The notes beneath the pieces were generated by a model that had not been told where the DNA came from, ran no database searches, and saw nothing but the letters and a program-made list of their open reading frames with translations. DNA of 64,000 nucleotides from Mallotus nudiflorus (lineage: Eukaryota > Streptophyta > Magnoliopsida > Malpighiales > Euphorbiaceae). A program made the position numbers and the translations under genes. Positions 22,839 to 34,985 of this stretch are shown one piece after another; the first letter of the stretch is position 1, and each line of letters starts with the position of its first letter. The DNA lies in assembly GCA_947683625.1 (NCBI GenBank), contig CANTUR010000066.1, positions 6,606,001-6,670,000 of the forward strand, in the 5' to 3' direction.

Positions 22839-24260
22839 GGACCTTATAAAATAAGAACAAAAAAAGAGAATATGGAGAGAAGAAGAAACTTCACCTAGGA
22901 AGAGGAATGAAGGCTTGCAGAGAAGGCAAAGAAGATACAAAGAACACATGAGAGAAAATTTAGCAAGGAAAGAAGACAACGAAAAATTAAAAATGCAACA
23001 AGCAAAAAGGTATGATCTATTTAAAGAGTAACGAAAGGATTTGGAATAACCATTACTGCCTTTATGATAATTTTTGTCTCTCTCATAGTTTCAAGGGTAA
23101 TTTTGAGCAAAAGAAAAGCCCACTAATTGAGCAATTATTATTATGGTAGCTGAAATGTCTCATCTTCTAACAAATGGATAGATGTGATGGTTACATAATT
23201 CAAAATTCAAAGGAAAGCCAAAAGACATGGTGATTGATAATCCTGCTTAACTCGTTGCCAGTTGTCCACTTCGTTAGCACTTAGGTCGTGCTTTTAATGT
23301 ATTGAGATTCTAAGTCCAATGACTGAAGTTGACATCCTTAGGTTGCTTCAATAATACTAAAGTTTAGTACTTAGGCCATGCTTTTAATGCACTGAGATTC
23401 TAAGTCTAGTGATTGAAGTTGTCACCCTTAAGTCACTTCAATAGTACTAAGGTTCGACATTAGGGCTAACTTCTAATGCATCGAGATTCTAAGTCTAGTG
23501 ATTGAAGTTGGCACCCTTAAACTGCTTTGATAGTAATGAGGTTTGACACTCAGGCTGCGCTTTTAATGCATTGAGATTATATGGCACTCGGATTGCACTT
23601 TTAATGTACTGAGATTATATGGCACTTGACATGTGCTTTTAATGCACCAAGCATCAAAACTCCAATGACGCCTGGTTCTATCAGATTGTTTCCATACTAG
23701 TGAGTTAATCCCTCAGGTCATTTTTATAATATTGAGCATTTTTTTTATTATAGGTCTCACACACTTAAGTCTAGCTGGCACTTAGATAGTACTCTGATAA
23801 ATGACTCGATACTGAGCATCGTCTCTTTGTGACTGAGGCTGGGCATCATAGCTTACCCTCCTTTAGTAGATGCAATTTACATAGGCAATTTCTCTCCATT
23901 AAAGTAATGTCTATTCTCAGAAGTATTCATATCAGATGGGACATAGATTCCTAATTAAAGAGACTCCCATATAGGAAGAAACACTCTCCAAATAGGCATA
24001 GGATTTTCATCAAAGAGGAATCCTATTCCTCTCATATTTGAGCATCACTATCCCTAAAATAAGACCCCATATCCCTTATTTTGATTCATTCTATTCTCTT
24101 ATACTATTTTCTCTTTTTATCTCTCTAAAACTCTTTTTTTTTACATTCTCTGACTTAGGCATCAAAGGGTTGGTTCATTAGGATCCTCCCCAACTCTCAC
24201 TTGGCCCTTCTTTGATCCCTTGTAGGGTCCTAGCTCAGCAGTTTTGGAAATAAGTTATCA
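22839..24260 (+). repeat. 3' non-coding region and probable 3' LTR of the Tat-like element
   Basis: There is no coding sequence. It contains a minisatellite (23281-23660) and ends near 24260 with TTATCA, just before copia LTR homology starts. The beginning of the LTR is not resolved, since no 5' LTR is present for comparison. Confidence 0.5.
23281..23660. repeat. Two-period tandem repeat (about 90 bp x3, then about 38 bp x3)
   Basis: TTAGG/TCAGG anchors recur at 23281, 23371, 23460 and 23550, about 90 bp apart. Each is followed by a GCTTTTAATGCA-like block, GAGATTCTAAGTC and a GATTGAAGTTG-like block. From 23550 the unit shortens to 38 bp and keeps only the first part (ACTC-GG, TTTTAATG, TGAGATTATATGGC). 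Confidence 0.8.
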
Positions 24261-24390
24261 CCATTTGTATTATACTCTATATTAAGAAGAGTTTTCTTCC
24301 TTGTTTGATCATCTTATTCTAGTGTGAAAATAATAATAATCTTTCTCATTGCTTGTTCAAGAGTTGTCTCTTTGTCTCAAAAATTTCATC
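24261..24390 (+). repeat. Truncated 5' LTR of a copia element
   Basis: From about 24261 to 24390 this is nearly identical to the end of the downstream LTR (TATTAAGAAGAGTTTTCTT, AATAATAATAATCTTTCTC, AAAAATTTCATCA). Only the last 130 bp or so remain; the front is missing where it meets the Tat-like element. Confidence 0.8.
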
Positions 24391-24479
24391 AGATAGCATA
24401 GCAAACCTCTAGATCCCTTAACATTAAAGAACCTGAACTTGGTTTACAATAATTCCATCAGTGTGCTAGGTTGTTTACA

Positions 24480-25330
24480 ATGAAACTTAAACCTAACAAC
24501 TATCTTTTATGGCATTCTCAAATTCTCTCACTTGTTGAAAGCTTGAGAATTTCCCACCACTTGACAAGATCTACTCAACCTTTATCAACCCAATTCGAAG
24601 ATGGCCAATGGAAAGAAAATTAAAATTTTAAATGACGGATAACCGATGATGGTTTTCTTCATTGTTGGATTCTTAGAGCTATGCTTCAAGAAACTATCAT
24701 TATGGTAGAAAAAATGACCACAGTTAAAGAATTAGGGGAAGGAATAGAAGAATAAATGCTACCCCAAACTGTTGAAAAAGAGACCTTACTAAGTGACTCC
24801 TTATATACTCTTTCCAAAGGGAACTCCTTTATCTAAAAATATCATAAAAAATTCAAGGACATATGTGATAAACTTGCTACCATAAACAAACCTATCTCAG
24901 ATATTGAAAAAGTGTTTCAGTTTGCTCGAGGGTTAGAAGCAAAATTCCTTGATTTTCGTGAGGCAATGCTCTCAAAACCTCTATATCCTACTCTAACTCA
25001 ATTTTTTCTTGCTTTATAAAATCATGAACAATTAATTATGCAGGTTAAAGGAGAAGATATCATTGTGCAACATGGTTAAGCTTACATTGGATAGATAGGT
25101 CGCGATCAATTAAGTAGAGGAGGTCGATATTTAGGCTGAGGTTGTGGGTTTTATAATAGAATTCAATACTCACAATCTCAAGGAACCTCTCAAAACAACA
25201 ATAAAGCAACTTAACATCACAACAACAATCAAACTTAAAGCAATATGCAAAAACCCAAATGTTAGATATGTGGTCAAACCAATCATACTGTAATCACATG
25301 CCGTAATAAATATGACTATTTGTATTAAAA
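24480..25330 (+). pseudogene. Copia element: gag with zinc knuckle
   Basis: With interruptions the plus strand reads a UBN2-type copia Gag: KYHKKFKDICDKLATINKPI, FARGLEAKFLDFREAMLSKP, then a Gly/Asn/Gln-rich stretch. A CCHC knuckle follows at about 25260-25300 (ICGQTNHTVITC; a stop precedes the first Cys-containing pair). Stops interrupt the frame several times. Confidence 0.78.
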
Positions 25331-26720
25331 TAACATTGAGGTACCTAAAGCTTTAGCTTCCTTGAATATCTGTGATGAGTATGATCCTTACTTTTATGTT
25401 GATTCTAAAGCTACAACTTATATGATAAATGATGTTGGTAAGATCACTTCACTTAAACCTTATAATGGATTTGATAGTATATATGTTGGAAATGGTTAAA
25501 AAGTTCCTATCTCATATATTGGTAATATTGGTATGAAAATTGATCATGGTACTCTCAATTTGAATAATGTTTTAGGTATTCCTAATTTAACTAAAAACCT
25601 TTTATCGGTTAGTCAACTTACAGATGACAATGCTTGTAGTTATGAATTTAATTCATATGGTTTTGTTATAAAGGATTAAAAAAAAAGGACAATAGCAAGA
25701 GGCATAGACGTGGTCAGCTATATGCCTTGAATGAAGCAACAAATGAAGCACTTACTACCTAAAAGAGTGGATCCTATTCGATTTGGCACCAATGAATGGG
25801 TCACCCTTATTATGACAATCTTCATATTCTTAATAAAATTGCTAACCTTAAAGTTTTTAGTTGGATTGAAAAATCCACCATTTGTAATGGTTGTCAAATT
25901 GGAAAATGATGTAAATTGCCTTTTTCCATTTCTAATACCATGTTTAATTTTCCTTTAGAAAAGATTCATTGTGATTTGTGGGGACCTATCCTCATTACTT
26001 CCATTCAAGGTTATAGATATTATGCACTTTTTATCGATGATTATTCTTGTTATACATGGTTTTATCCTTTTAAGAAAAAAATATGATTTCCTAATGTGTT
26101 TCATTAATTTTCAAAGAATGGTAGAAAATCAATTTAACAGGCATATACAAATCTTATAAGGATGCAATGGTGGAGAATTCACATCAAAGGCCTTTGTCTA
26201 GCATATTCAACAATTTGGCATCATTCAATAACTATCCTACCCACATAAGCTTGAGTAAAATGGAGTTACTAAAAGGAAATGTCGACTCATTGTCAAAACT
26301 AGTCTCACTATATTGTATCATGCTTATATTCCTTTACATTATTGGGTTGATGCTTTTCTTATTGCCATTTTTCTTATAAATCGTTTACCTACTAAAGTTT
26401 TAAACTCTCAAACACCATTTTTTCAATTATTTGGAAAATAAGCGTATTACAATGGTATTAAAGATTTTGGATGTAAATGCTTTTCTTGTTTGAAACACCA
26501 TGCACAAAATAAATTTTTAAAGAAAACCTTTCCTTATGTTTTTTTGGGATATAACCTTATACATAAAGGATACTAGTGCATGGATCCTTTAATAAATAAA
26601 ATCTACATTTTAAGACATGTTATTTTTTGTGAACTTGCTTTTCCTTATTCAAATAAGCAAACTGCTAACATTGTAAATGCGCTTTGCATTATAGAATTTC
26701 TAGATAAAGGAGAATGATAT
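25331..26720 (+). pseudogene. Copia element: protease and integrase
   Basis: The protease site is YFYVDSKATTYMI at about 25393, with Lys replacing the Gly of the D-S-G motif. The copia pattern NVLGIPNLTKNLLSVSQL follows near 25570-25620. The integrase zinc finger (GHPYYDNLHILNKIANLK, then C-x2-C) and core (EKIHCDLWGPI, FIDDYSCYTWFYPF) are at about 25795-26070. Frame changes and stops leave it non-functional. Confidence 0.78.
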
Positions 26721-27119
26721 ACTCCAAAACCAAAGCAATAAGATCTCAATACCAATTATCCTATTGTTACAAGTGTGTCCATGCCACCTAAAGACAACAA
26801 TAGTAAAGGCCATCATATTGCTTCAGAAAAATAAAATAAAACTTAACCTCATGATAATAATATTAGTACTTATCATTCACCTCCAAATCCCACAACCAAT
26901 ACAAATCCATTACAACCTATTACAAATACTATACATACCTTTGACCTTGTTGATCTCACCAGTCATATATTTATTGAACTACCAATACCTTCACCCACCT
27001 CTACTCTAGAAATAACCCTCAATACTCATCCTATGATCACTTGAGGTAAGTCTAAGAAAATTTAAAGTACTTTTAATTCCAATCCTGTTACCTTTAATGC
27101 AGTAGCTTGTGCCAAATTC

Positions 27120-28575
27120 AAAGAATCATGTTCCTTTAAAATAACTATAAAATCTCAATGTTGGTTACAAGCCATGAAAGAAGAAATGGCAGCCTTTCAT
27201 CTTAATCACGCATGGAGTCTTGTACCTCGCTTCCCCAATTCAAACATTGTTAGTTCAAAGTGGATTTATCGCATCAAATATAAGGAGGATGGGACTCTAG
27301 AATGATATAAAGCTTGCTTGGTTGCTCATGGTTTCACTTAAGTTCCCGGTGTTAATTATGGTGAAACATTCAGCCCCATCAATAAGCCTACAATAATTAC
27401 CACCATTATTACTATTGCTATCTAACCAATTGGAAACTCCATTAACTAGATGTTAAAAATGCATTCCTATATGGTAATCTTAGAGAAACTATGTACATGG
27501 AGCAACCTCTAGGTTTTGTCAATACTTTTCCTTATCATGTTTATTTACTTTATAAGTCTCTCTACAATTTAAAATAAGCACTTCATGCTTGGTTTGAATG
27601 TTTAGTTTATAGTCTTTTGTCTATTGGGTTTGTTTATAGTAAAGTAGATACTTCATTATTTTCATATAGACATAATAATAACATTGTTCTTTTACTAGTT
27701 TATGTTGATGATGTTATTATTACAAGTAATCATAAAGATACCATAACTTATATAATCTCTTAATTTAGTAATGATTTTGCCTTTAATGATCTCAGACTCT
27801 GACATTCTTTTTCTCGGCATTGAAGTCAAATATTTCTCTAGTGGTCTTTTTTTCTCTTAAACAAAATATGCCAAAGATTTATTGAGCCAAGCCAAATTAT
27901 CAGAGGCTACACAATTTGCCACTCCCATTGCTCATAAGCCTCAAAATCCTAATGATAATGATCCAGCCAATGCCATTGAGTTTTGAAGTCTAGTTAGAAG
28001 TCTTTAATACTTAACATTTACTAGACTTGACATTTCTTATACTATTAATCATATATCCCAGCATCTTCACAATCCCACTCAAGTTCATCTTTGAGTAGTC
28101 AAGTGTATCCTTAGATATATCAAAGGCACTCTTGACCATGGCTTGCATTATTTATCTCAAGGCAACTTACATTTACATGCTTTTTGTGATACAGATTGGG
28201 CAGGGTGTCCATTTATGGTATCGTGATGACATGCCGAAGCTGAGTACCGCACTCTTGCTTCTACCATAGTTGAGCTTACATTGCTCACATACATCCTTCA
28301 TGATATTGGAATTTTGTTATCTTAGCCTCTTAAATTATTCAGTGATAACATGAGTGCCCTGTATATGGTAGCAAATTCAGTCTTCCATATAAGGACACAA
28401 CATTGCCATTGACTATCATTTTATATGTGAAAAGATTACCTCAGGAAGCATTCCTGTAAAATATACCATCTGTAGGACAAATTGTAGACATTCTAATGAA
28501 ACCTTTGGCCAAGGATTGCGCCTTCCATTTTCAATACAAGTTAGGCGTGCACTTTGTACCACTCCACAACTTAAA
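27120..28575 (+). pseudogene. Copia element: reverse transcriptase and RNase H
   Basis: RT begins WLQAMKEEMAAFHLNHAWSL and continues SSKWIYRIKYKEDG, VAHGFT, GETFSP. It keeps the catalytic box as LVYVDDVII (about 27693-27720). RNase H shows HCDTDWAG-like FCDTDWAGCP near 28190, KLFSDNMSAL, and the terminal part before the polypurine tract. Numerous stops and frameshifts break the copy although the YVDD box is intact. Confidence 0.82.
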
Positions 28576-28581
28576 GGAGGA
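28571..28581 (+). other. Copia polypurine tract
   Basis: TTAAAGGAGGA-type purine run immediately before the TGTTAACA start of the LTR. Confidence 0.7.
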
Positions 28582-28917
28582 TGTTAACAAACATCAAAAA
28601 GGAAACAAAATTCAAAATAATTCAAAGGTTGATTTATAGGAGCAGTTATATTACAACAGATTTAAGGAAAGATCCAGACATAATCAAGCCATTGGAATAA
28701 ATTCAAATATTGATAAAATCACTTAGCAAAGATTATAGTAGTAATATGATTTCCAAATATTTGTTTTCCTTATACTGGTTCTTTACCACTTATATTTTGC
28801 TCTATATTAAGAAGAGTTTTCTTTCTTGTTTGATCATCTTGATTAAGAGTGAAAATAATAATAATCTTTCTCATTGCTTGTTCAAGAGTTGTCTCTTTGT
28901 CTTAAAAATTTCATCAC
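28582..28917 (+). repeat. 3' LTR of the copia element (336 bp)
   Basis: It begins TGTTAACA after the polypurine tract and ends TTTCATCA. Its last 130 bp match the truncated 5' LTR. Differences between the two copies (for instance CTTCC against CTTTC and TTCTAGTG against ATTAAGAG) show that the insertion is not very recent. Confidence 0.82.
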
Positions 28918-28959
28918 TCTTATTCTTACTACATTGGTTAGGCAGCCCAATTAAACTTT

Positions 28960-30260
28960 AATGTTGTGAATTAAAGAGGAATTATTATTTGTAATTTCAT
29001 TAAATTTAGCTTCCATCTTCTTTTGATTCTCCTTTTTTACTTTACATCTTATTAGTAATGGCATTTGAAAATTTTCTAACTTTTTTCCATTGAAGCCATT
29101 CTGTTTTGTTGTGGTTACTGAAATCCTAGAGGTGTTTATTATCTTGGAAAATAATTGCTATAAGGAAAGGTTGATGTAATCATATTATTATTACTACTCC
29201 TAGAAAAGTTCGGGTGATTTTGTTGACCTGAATTGTATATGTCAGAGTAAGGGTTGTTAGCTTGTCTACCTTCGAATTAGTTCCTTATATAATTAACTTG
29301 CTCCATGTAGCTTTTCCCCATCACCCTTGCATCACATATACCAAATCCATTATTAAAATGTCCCAATAAATGATAAGACTCGCCAAAAAATTGTCTAGCA
29401 GTTGAATTAGTTTTATGAGTAAGGTTGCTAATTTATTTTATTAGTGCAACAATCTGAGCTTAAAGGGCTCTCTATGTCAACATCTACTCTTGCCACTTGC
29501 TTTGGTGGATGAGCATGCTCAGAAGACCATAAATAATTATCATGTGCCATCTTTGCTGACAACTATGTTGCCTCATTTACTTTCTTCCTCATAAAAAATC
29601 CACCATCTTTGGGATCAATAAAGTCTATTTTGGCACTTGTGACTCCATTATAAATATTCTTATCAGCACATCCTTAGGTGATCCATGATGTGGGCAACTC
29701 CTTTATAACTCTGTGAACCTTTCCTTTGCTTCACTTAGAGATTCATTGTAAAATTACTGGAATAAAGTAACTTCCTTCACCACCTTTGCAGCCTTGGATG
29801 GTGGAAAATACTTTGCTAGAAAAGCCTTTGCAAGTGATCAAAGTTGGTAAAAGATCCTGGACATTGAGACTTTAGCCATACTTTAGCATTGGCCTTTAAA
29901 GTGACTGAAAATAACCTTAACTGAAGTGCATCTTTAGACATGCCATTATATTTAAGCATATCACATATCTCCAAGAAGTTTGTAATCTTGTCATTTGGTC
30001 TTCATTTTTCATGCTATAAAACTAAACACTTAATTGAATAATCTACAATAAGGCTATTTTGATTTCAAACTTGTTAACCTCAATGTTCGGCCTTGTGATG
30101 CTCTATTGTGTTCCTCCTAAACCTGGCACAGATGTGTCCAATAAGACCATCATATCAGCAACATTGTTTGCTCTCTTATTAGCCATTGTGCTATACTCTT
30201 TTCTGGAATACCTACTATTTTCTTTCCTAAATTTGATAAGCTTCAGTATGTATGAAAGCG
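28960..30260 (-). pseudogene. Athila-like gypsy gag (minus strand)
   Basis: Downwards from about 30100 the minus strand yields FLAKYFPPSKAAKVVKEVTL, FYNESLSEAKERFTEL, SCPHHGSPKDVLIRIFIM and later NNPYSDIYNSGQQNHPNFS. This is the Gag pattern of Athila-like elements (KYFPP, ESL-EAWERFK, CPHHG, YSNTYNPGWRNHPN). Orientation and family match the pol fragment at 14.3-15.9 kb, so both are probably halves of one element separated by the Tat-like and copia insertions. Frame breaks are frequent. Confidence 0.75.
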
Positions 30261-31735
30261 ATTGCTTTCTAAATCTTTAAGTGTTATGCATACATTGAAA
30301 GTCAAATATACAAAACAAAGAAAAGAATTAAAATAAAAAATAAATAAAAAGAATTGGTCTTTCAATCCAATAAAAATCAAATCAATTATGATGTTAGATC
30401 AAAATTTTCAGCAACAACACTAAAAACATATTATGGGGTGTTTGTAAGTATACAAAATTGACAAGTCATACAAAAAGGTATTTGTTCCCACATAAATTTT
30501 AACACAATAAATTATTTACTAATTCCTTATTATTTAAGGCATGGAGGAAATTATGTTCAATATATCAAAGCCTAAACTAAAAATGACAATTGCACACTAA
30601 AATAGAACTTAAAAATAATGAATGAATTATGAATAATAAATTTGCTAAGAATTATTATCATCACATTCATTAAGAAAATCTCATCTATGAAGTTTTTGAT
30701 CTTGCATACCCAAGGTTCTCTTAAACTTTAATTAATCTTTCTCAAGTATTAATAAAATTTAATTCATAACCCTAGTTACAATTTTCAAATTCAATTCTCA
30801 TTACAATACAGTAACTCTAACCCTTAAATTATTGATTAATTAGCTTTACCTAATTAAGGGTTCCCCTTATTAATATTTTCTCCAATTATAAACAAATGAA
30901 ATTCATGTCCTTAAAGGCAATCAAAGTTATGATTTCTCAATCTATAACTTAACCAATTCATGTTAATGTTGGTCATTCATTAACAAGCAATAAGCATAAT
31001 GAACACAATATGCATTAAAATCAAAGATTCAAAAACTAGAAAATACTTAAATCATAATTTTATTATTAAGTCCTAATAACTAAAAATTTAGCCCAACACA
31101 ATATGAATCATTCCAACTAAATCAAAAGTTAAACCCATTTATCAATTTGCAAAAATGAAAGAGTTGAGAAAGAAGAAAAACTAGCATAAGAATCTTCAAT
31201 CTTCACTCTTCATAAATTTTGATCTTGTTCTAGGATATTTTATATTTTTTAGAGCAATTTCTGCTTCTAAAATGCATCTAAATTGACCTTTAAGTAGCCC
31301 TAATCATCAAAAGCTAACAGTCCCCACAAAATACATTGCATTTAAGCAACCAAAACTAAGATTTGAATTAGTTGTTATCACATTAGTAACCTTGCTTCAC
31401 TTCAAAGTGCCATAAATGCGTCGGCTGCAATTTCAACCCACATGTTGCAATCATAATAGTAAATTAGCTCCTTCACGCGTGATTTCTTACAACGGTAGCT
31501 CCCCACATGTGATTTCTTATAACAGTAGCTCACCATATGTGATGTCAGCAACATTCTTAAAATGCACCTAAAGCACCTATTTTACCACCTCAATTGCCCT
31601 ATTGCCTACAAAATAAAAACTACAAAAAGACTAAAAATACAAGAGAAAAACTAAAAACTAGAAAATAAAAACCTAATTCTAACTATCAAACAACTTAAAA
31701 AAAATAAAAACAACTTAAAAACTAATCCAAAACAC
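30261..31735 (-). other. Non-coding; probable leader/LTR side of the Athila-like element
   Basis: No credible ORF. Its position upstream of the minus-strand gag suggests 5' UTR and perhaps LTR, but I could not match it convincingly with the presumed LTR at 13.2-13.9 kb. Confidence 0.35.
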
Positions 31736-32245
31736 GGGTTTATTGCACCAATAATGCCTTAACTTTTCCACCAATTTCATTTTGGTACCAAATTTTTAAT
31801 TTTTTTCTTTTCAATTACTGAAGTTTTATTTTTGTTTTAGGTTAAATTACCTCAAACATATTCGATCAAATTTAACATACGTAGCAGTTGGAATAAATAT
31901 ATTCTTAGTATATTCGCCATATAAATATCCTATTAAGCAGTATAATCAACTTATGGTCCCTTAAAAAACAATTTTTTTTTCATTTTCAATTGTGTTCTCT
32001 TTAGTAATTTTATTTTATATAACCCACAGGATGATTACATTGCATACTGGAATGCTTACATGGTGAATATACTAAAAATATGCTTATTCTGGTTATCACG
32101 TATGTTAAATTTAATCGGATATGTTTGAGATACTTTAACTTGAAATCAAAATAGAACTTCAATAACTAAAAAGAAAAAAATTAAAAATCTACTACCAAAA
32201 TGAAATATGTGACAAAGTTAAGGTACCATTGATGCAATAAAACCC
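31736..32245. mobile_element. Foldback element with about 200-bp inverted arms
   Basis: It starts GGGTTTATTGCACCAATAAT and ends GGTACCATTGATGCAATAAA followed by ACCC. The reverse complement of the right 200 bp follows the left 200 bp closely (shared blocks CCTTAACTTT, TTTCATTTTGGTA, TTTAACATACGT). The 7-mer AAAACAC abuts both ends and looks like a target duplication. It has no coding capacity. The superfamily is uncertain (MULE-like or other foldback MITE). Confidence 0.78.
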
Positions 32246-32987
32246 TAAAACACACACAAACATGTTCAAATAGAAGATTTATAAAAAATTATAATAGATT
32301 ACTAAAATTTATTAAAATTATAATAAATTACTATTTTATAATGTAACTATATCAAGATTAAAAAACTAAATTGTCTACAAATAAAATAATACTCTTATTA
32401 TTTTTATAATTTATTAATGAAAGAATTAAAATTAAATTAATTAATTTTAAATTTTCTTGTATCTACAATCATATATAAAAAATAGAGTATACAATTTATT
32501 TAAGTGTAATATTTCTATTATATAAGATTAAAAGTAGTATAATTAATATTTTTATTAAAATTTAATAAAAAATTAAATTCAAATTAATTAATTTTTATCA
32601 TTTAATCATTAACTAAAGTTAAAAATCACATTAAATTAATTTTAAATAAATAATAGCGTTAATATTAAAAATATTGAACCAAAATTATACTAAATAAAAA
32701 ATTTAATGAGGTTGTAATATTGTATTGTTATGTAAAGAAAATGAAAATTTTATTATTATTTAAATTTTTAGAAATAATTAATAATTTTTTTATTGTTTTA
32801 TGATTAATTCTGATAATAATAGTTTTCACATAAAATTAGTTTCCAAGTTAAGAAAAATAATAAAAAAAAATATCAAAGGAATATCATATGATTATATAAT
32901 TGTAACTTTTTATATTAATTTGTTATAAAAATAAATAACACTTATTATTTTTAAAAATTTTATTTGATGATGATGATGATGATGATG

Positions 32988-33056
<69 letters not shown>

Positions 33057-33631
33057 TATTTTAATTAATAAATTATAAATTTTGAAATCATACAATGTTA
33101 GTTTTCTTATTTTAATAATTTTAGTTTAAAGTGAAATATAATAGGCATTCCACTTTTTTACTTGTTGATGATGATAATAATAATAAAATTAATAAAAATA
33201 TTTTGTTAGTAATTTATTTTTATATTTTAAACACAAATGCATTAACTTTTATCATTTATAATTGTATACATGTTACTTAATATATATTTCTTAATAATAT
33301 AATGAAAATATTTAATTAAGTTCACTACTATTTATTCATACATACATATTATTATTAATATATGGTACTATATTCAGTATGGTTTTAGTACGGTTCTCGG
33401 TTCAATTTTTTGTAAATATCTAGTACCATACCAAATTAGTTACAAATTTTAGTTCAGTTCAGTTAGGGATTAAAATTATTTAGTTCAGTACAGTTTTAAT
33501 GTATTTCAGTTCGTTTTGATATTTTCTTCATCTCGTGCTTAGCCCTACTCTCCACTATGATGTGACAAAAAAAATAGAAAAAAATGTTAAACTTCATGCA
33601 ATCCATCAGAAATCAACAAAATTGATCTCCA
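32246..33631. other. AT-rich non-coding stretch with a microsatellite
   Basis: No gene is seen. A (ATG/ATA)n microsatellite lies at 32967-33055. The piece 33370-33560 is rich in GGTTC/CAGTTC words and ends TCGTGCTTAGCCCTA, which may be one end of another hAT-like element whose other end I could not find. Confidence 0.45.
32967..33055. repeat. (ATG)n-(ATA)n compound microsatellite
   Basis: About 7 ATG units followed by more than 20 AAT units. It creates long Tyr/His runs if translated, and is not coding. Confidence 0.95.
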
Positions 33632-33845
33632 ATCAATAGATTAGATGCTCATATATAAACTTGAAGACAGTGAAAACATACAAAAATTTGCAACTTTTTA
33701 TTTGAGATGATTGTTGGATAGTTAGCTAGTTTGGATTTGAGTAATTGTCATCTCATTTACAGAGTATGGTCCTTCTTCCTTCCTAGGTGAGTTTGTATTG
33801 CTTAAAGTTGCTCTTAAAATGAAAGTAGGTTGTTTTGGTAAAGTA
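33632..33845 (-). pseudogene. Kinase copy C: fragment with the last 41 codons and 3' flank
   Basis: The minus strand reads LPKQPTFILRATLSNTNSP, KEEGPYSVNEMT and ends at a stop at 33724-33722, with the same 3' flank (GATGCTCAT word) as copies A and B. Homology stops at about 33845, so the rest of the gene is absent. It keeps Gln where copy A has a stop. It also lacks the MULE end that sits in the 3' flank of A and B, so it shows the unoccupied arrangement. Confidence 0.8.
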
Positions 33846-34985
33846 GGTGGGGCTTTAGTTTATATTTTTATGGGAAATTGCCTTTTGATGGAATGTGCAT
33901 TTTGCAGTAATGTATTCGATGTGTTTAATGAAATGAAAGCCCTAATTTAGTTAAAACCTTTTGCATCTTACTTGTTTCATTTTGTTAAATTGTTTATCTT
34001 GTTCAAAAACTATAACTAAGTTCAATATGATTTTCCTTTCTTTGTTCAAGAACCTGATCATAACTAGCTAGACACTATCAATAATTAATGAAGATAAGTA
34101 GGAACATAGAGGTTAATGAAAGTAAGCAGGATTTATAAGGATAAGCAGGACAAAATTTGTACTCCATACCACCTACGAACTCTCCCTGCTTATCTTGAAT
34201 GAACATACCACCTGCTTAATGTGTAATTGAAGTGTTGATTAAATGAAATCATTATTTTGCACTAAAAAAAAATTCACTACAATATGCAATTACATATGAG
34301 TTGAGAAAAAAAAACTAATACATTCATATAGAGTTCATTTAAAAAAGAAAAAATTTTAAATTCAAAAATTGGTGCTAAACAAAACAACAAACTTGGTGGT
34401 CCAATTTCTTATACTTTACTTAAAAATTGAAATGAGTTTTTCCATTTAAATGATAGTTGGTATGTCATAATCCGAATCTCAGGACAAAATACAATTAACC
34501 AATTTTAAAATATTTTGTTTGACTTGGTTTCATAGATCCGAATCACATGACAAAATGCAATTAACCAAGTTTAATTAACAAAATACAATCATCCAAGTTA
34601 AAATATATAATAAATTAGTATTTTGACTTGGCTAATATATGCACATAATCCTTAAGTGGTGTGGCCAAATGTTCTTGGATTTTTTTCCCTTTCCTTAATG
34701 CATATCATCAGTATAATTATTGTTATCTCTTACTGCAATCACTTTCCTTTTTCCTAATGTTGACATGAGCTTCTTATTCTTATTTACCTAAAAAAAAATG
34801 AAAACAACATATATTACTCATCTCATTTATCAGATTTGGCAATTATACTAAAAAGAATAAAACCATATATCATTTAAAGCTAATTTGATGTGATGAAGTG
34901 TTTGCCACTTTTATCAAAACCTTGTTGCTTCTCTATCATGAAGCTAGGTTTTGGTTCATTTCCTAATCTGACCCTATAACTATGG
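33846..34985. other. Non-coding spacer left of MULE copy B
   Basis: I see no gene. The left end of the MULE must lie here or slightly right of it, but no sequence matching the right terminal repeat was found. Confidence 0.4.

Noticed and set aside
32910..33095. 61-codon minus-strand frame with long Tyr and His runs
   Set aside because: It is only the translation of an ATA/ATG microsatellite.
33370..33560. Possible second hAT-like element ending TCGTGCTTAGCCCTA
   Set aside because: Only one end is recognisable; without a partner end or target duplication it cannot be called.
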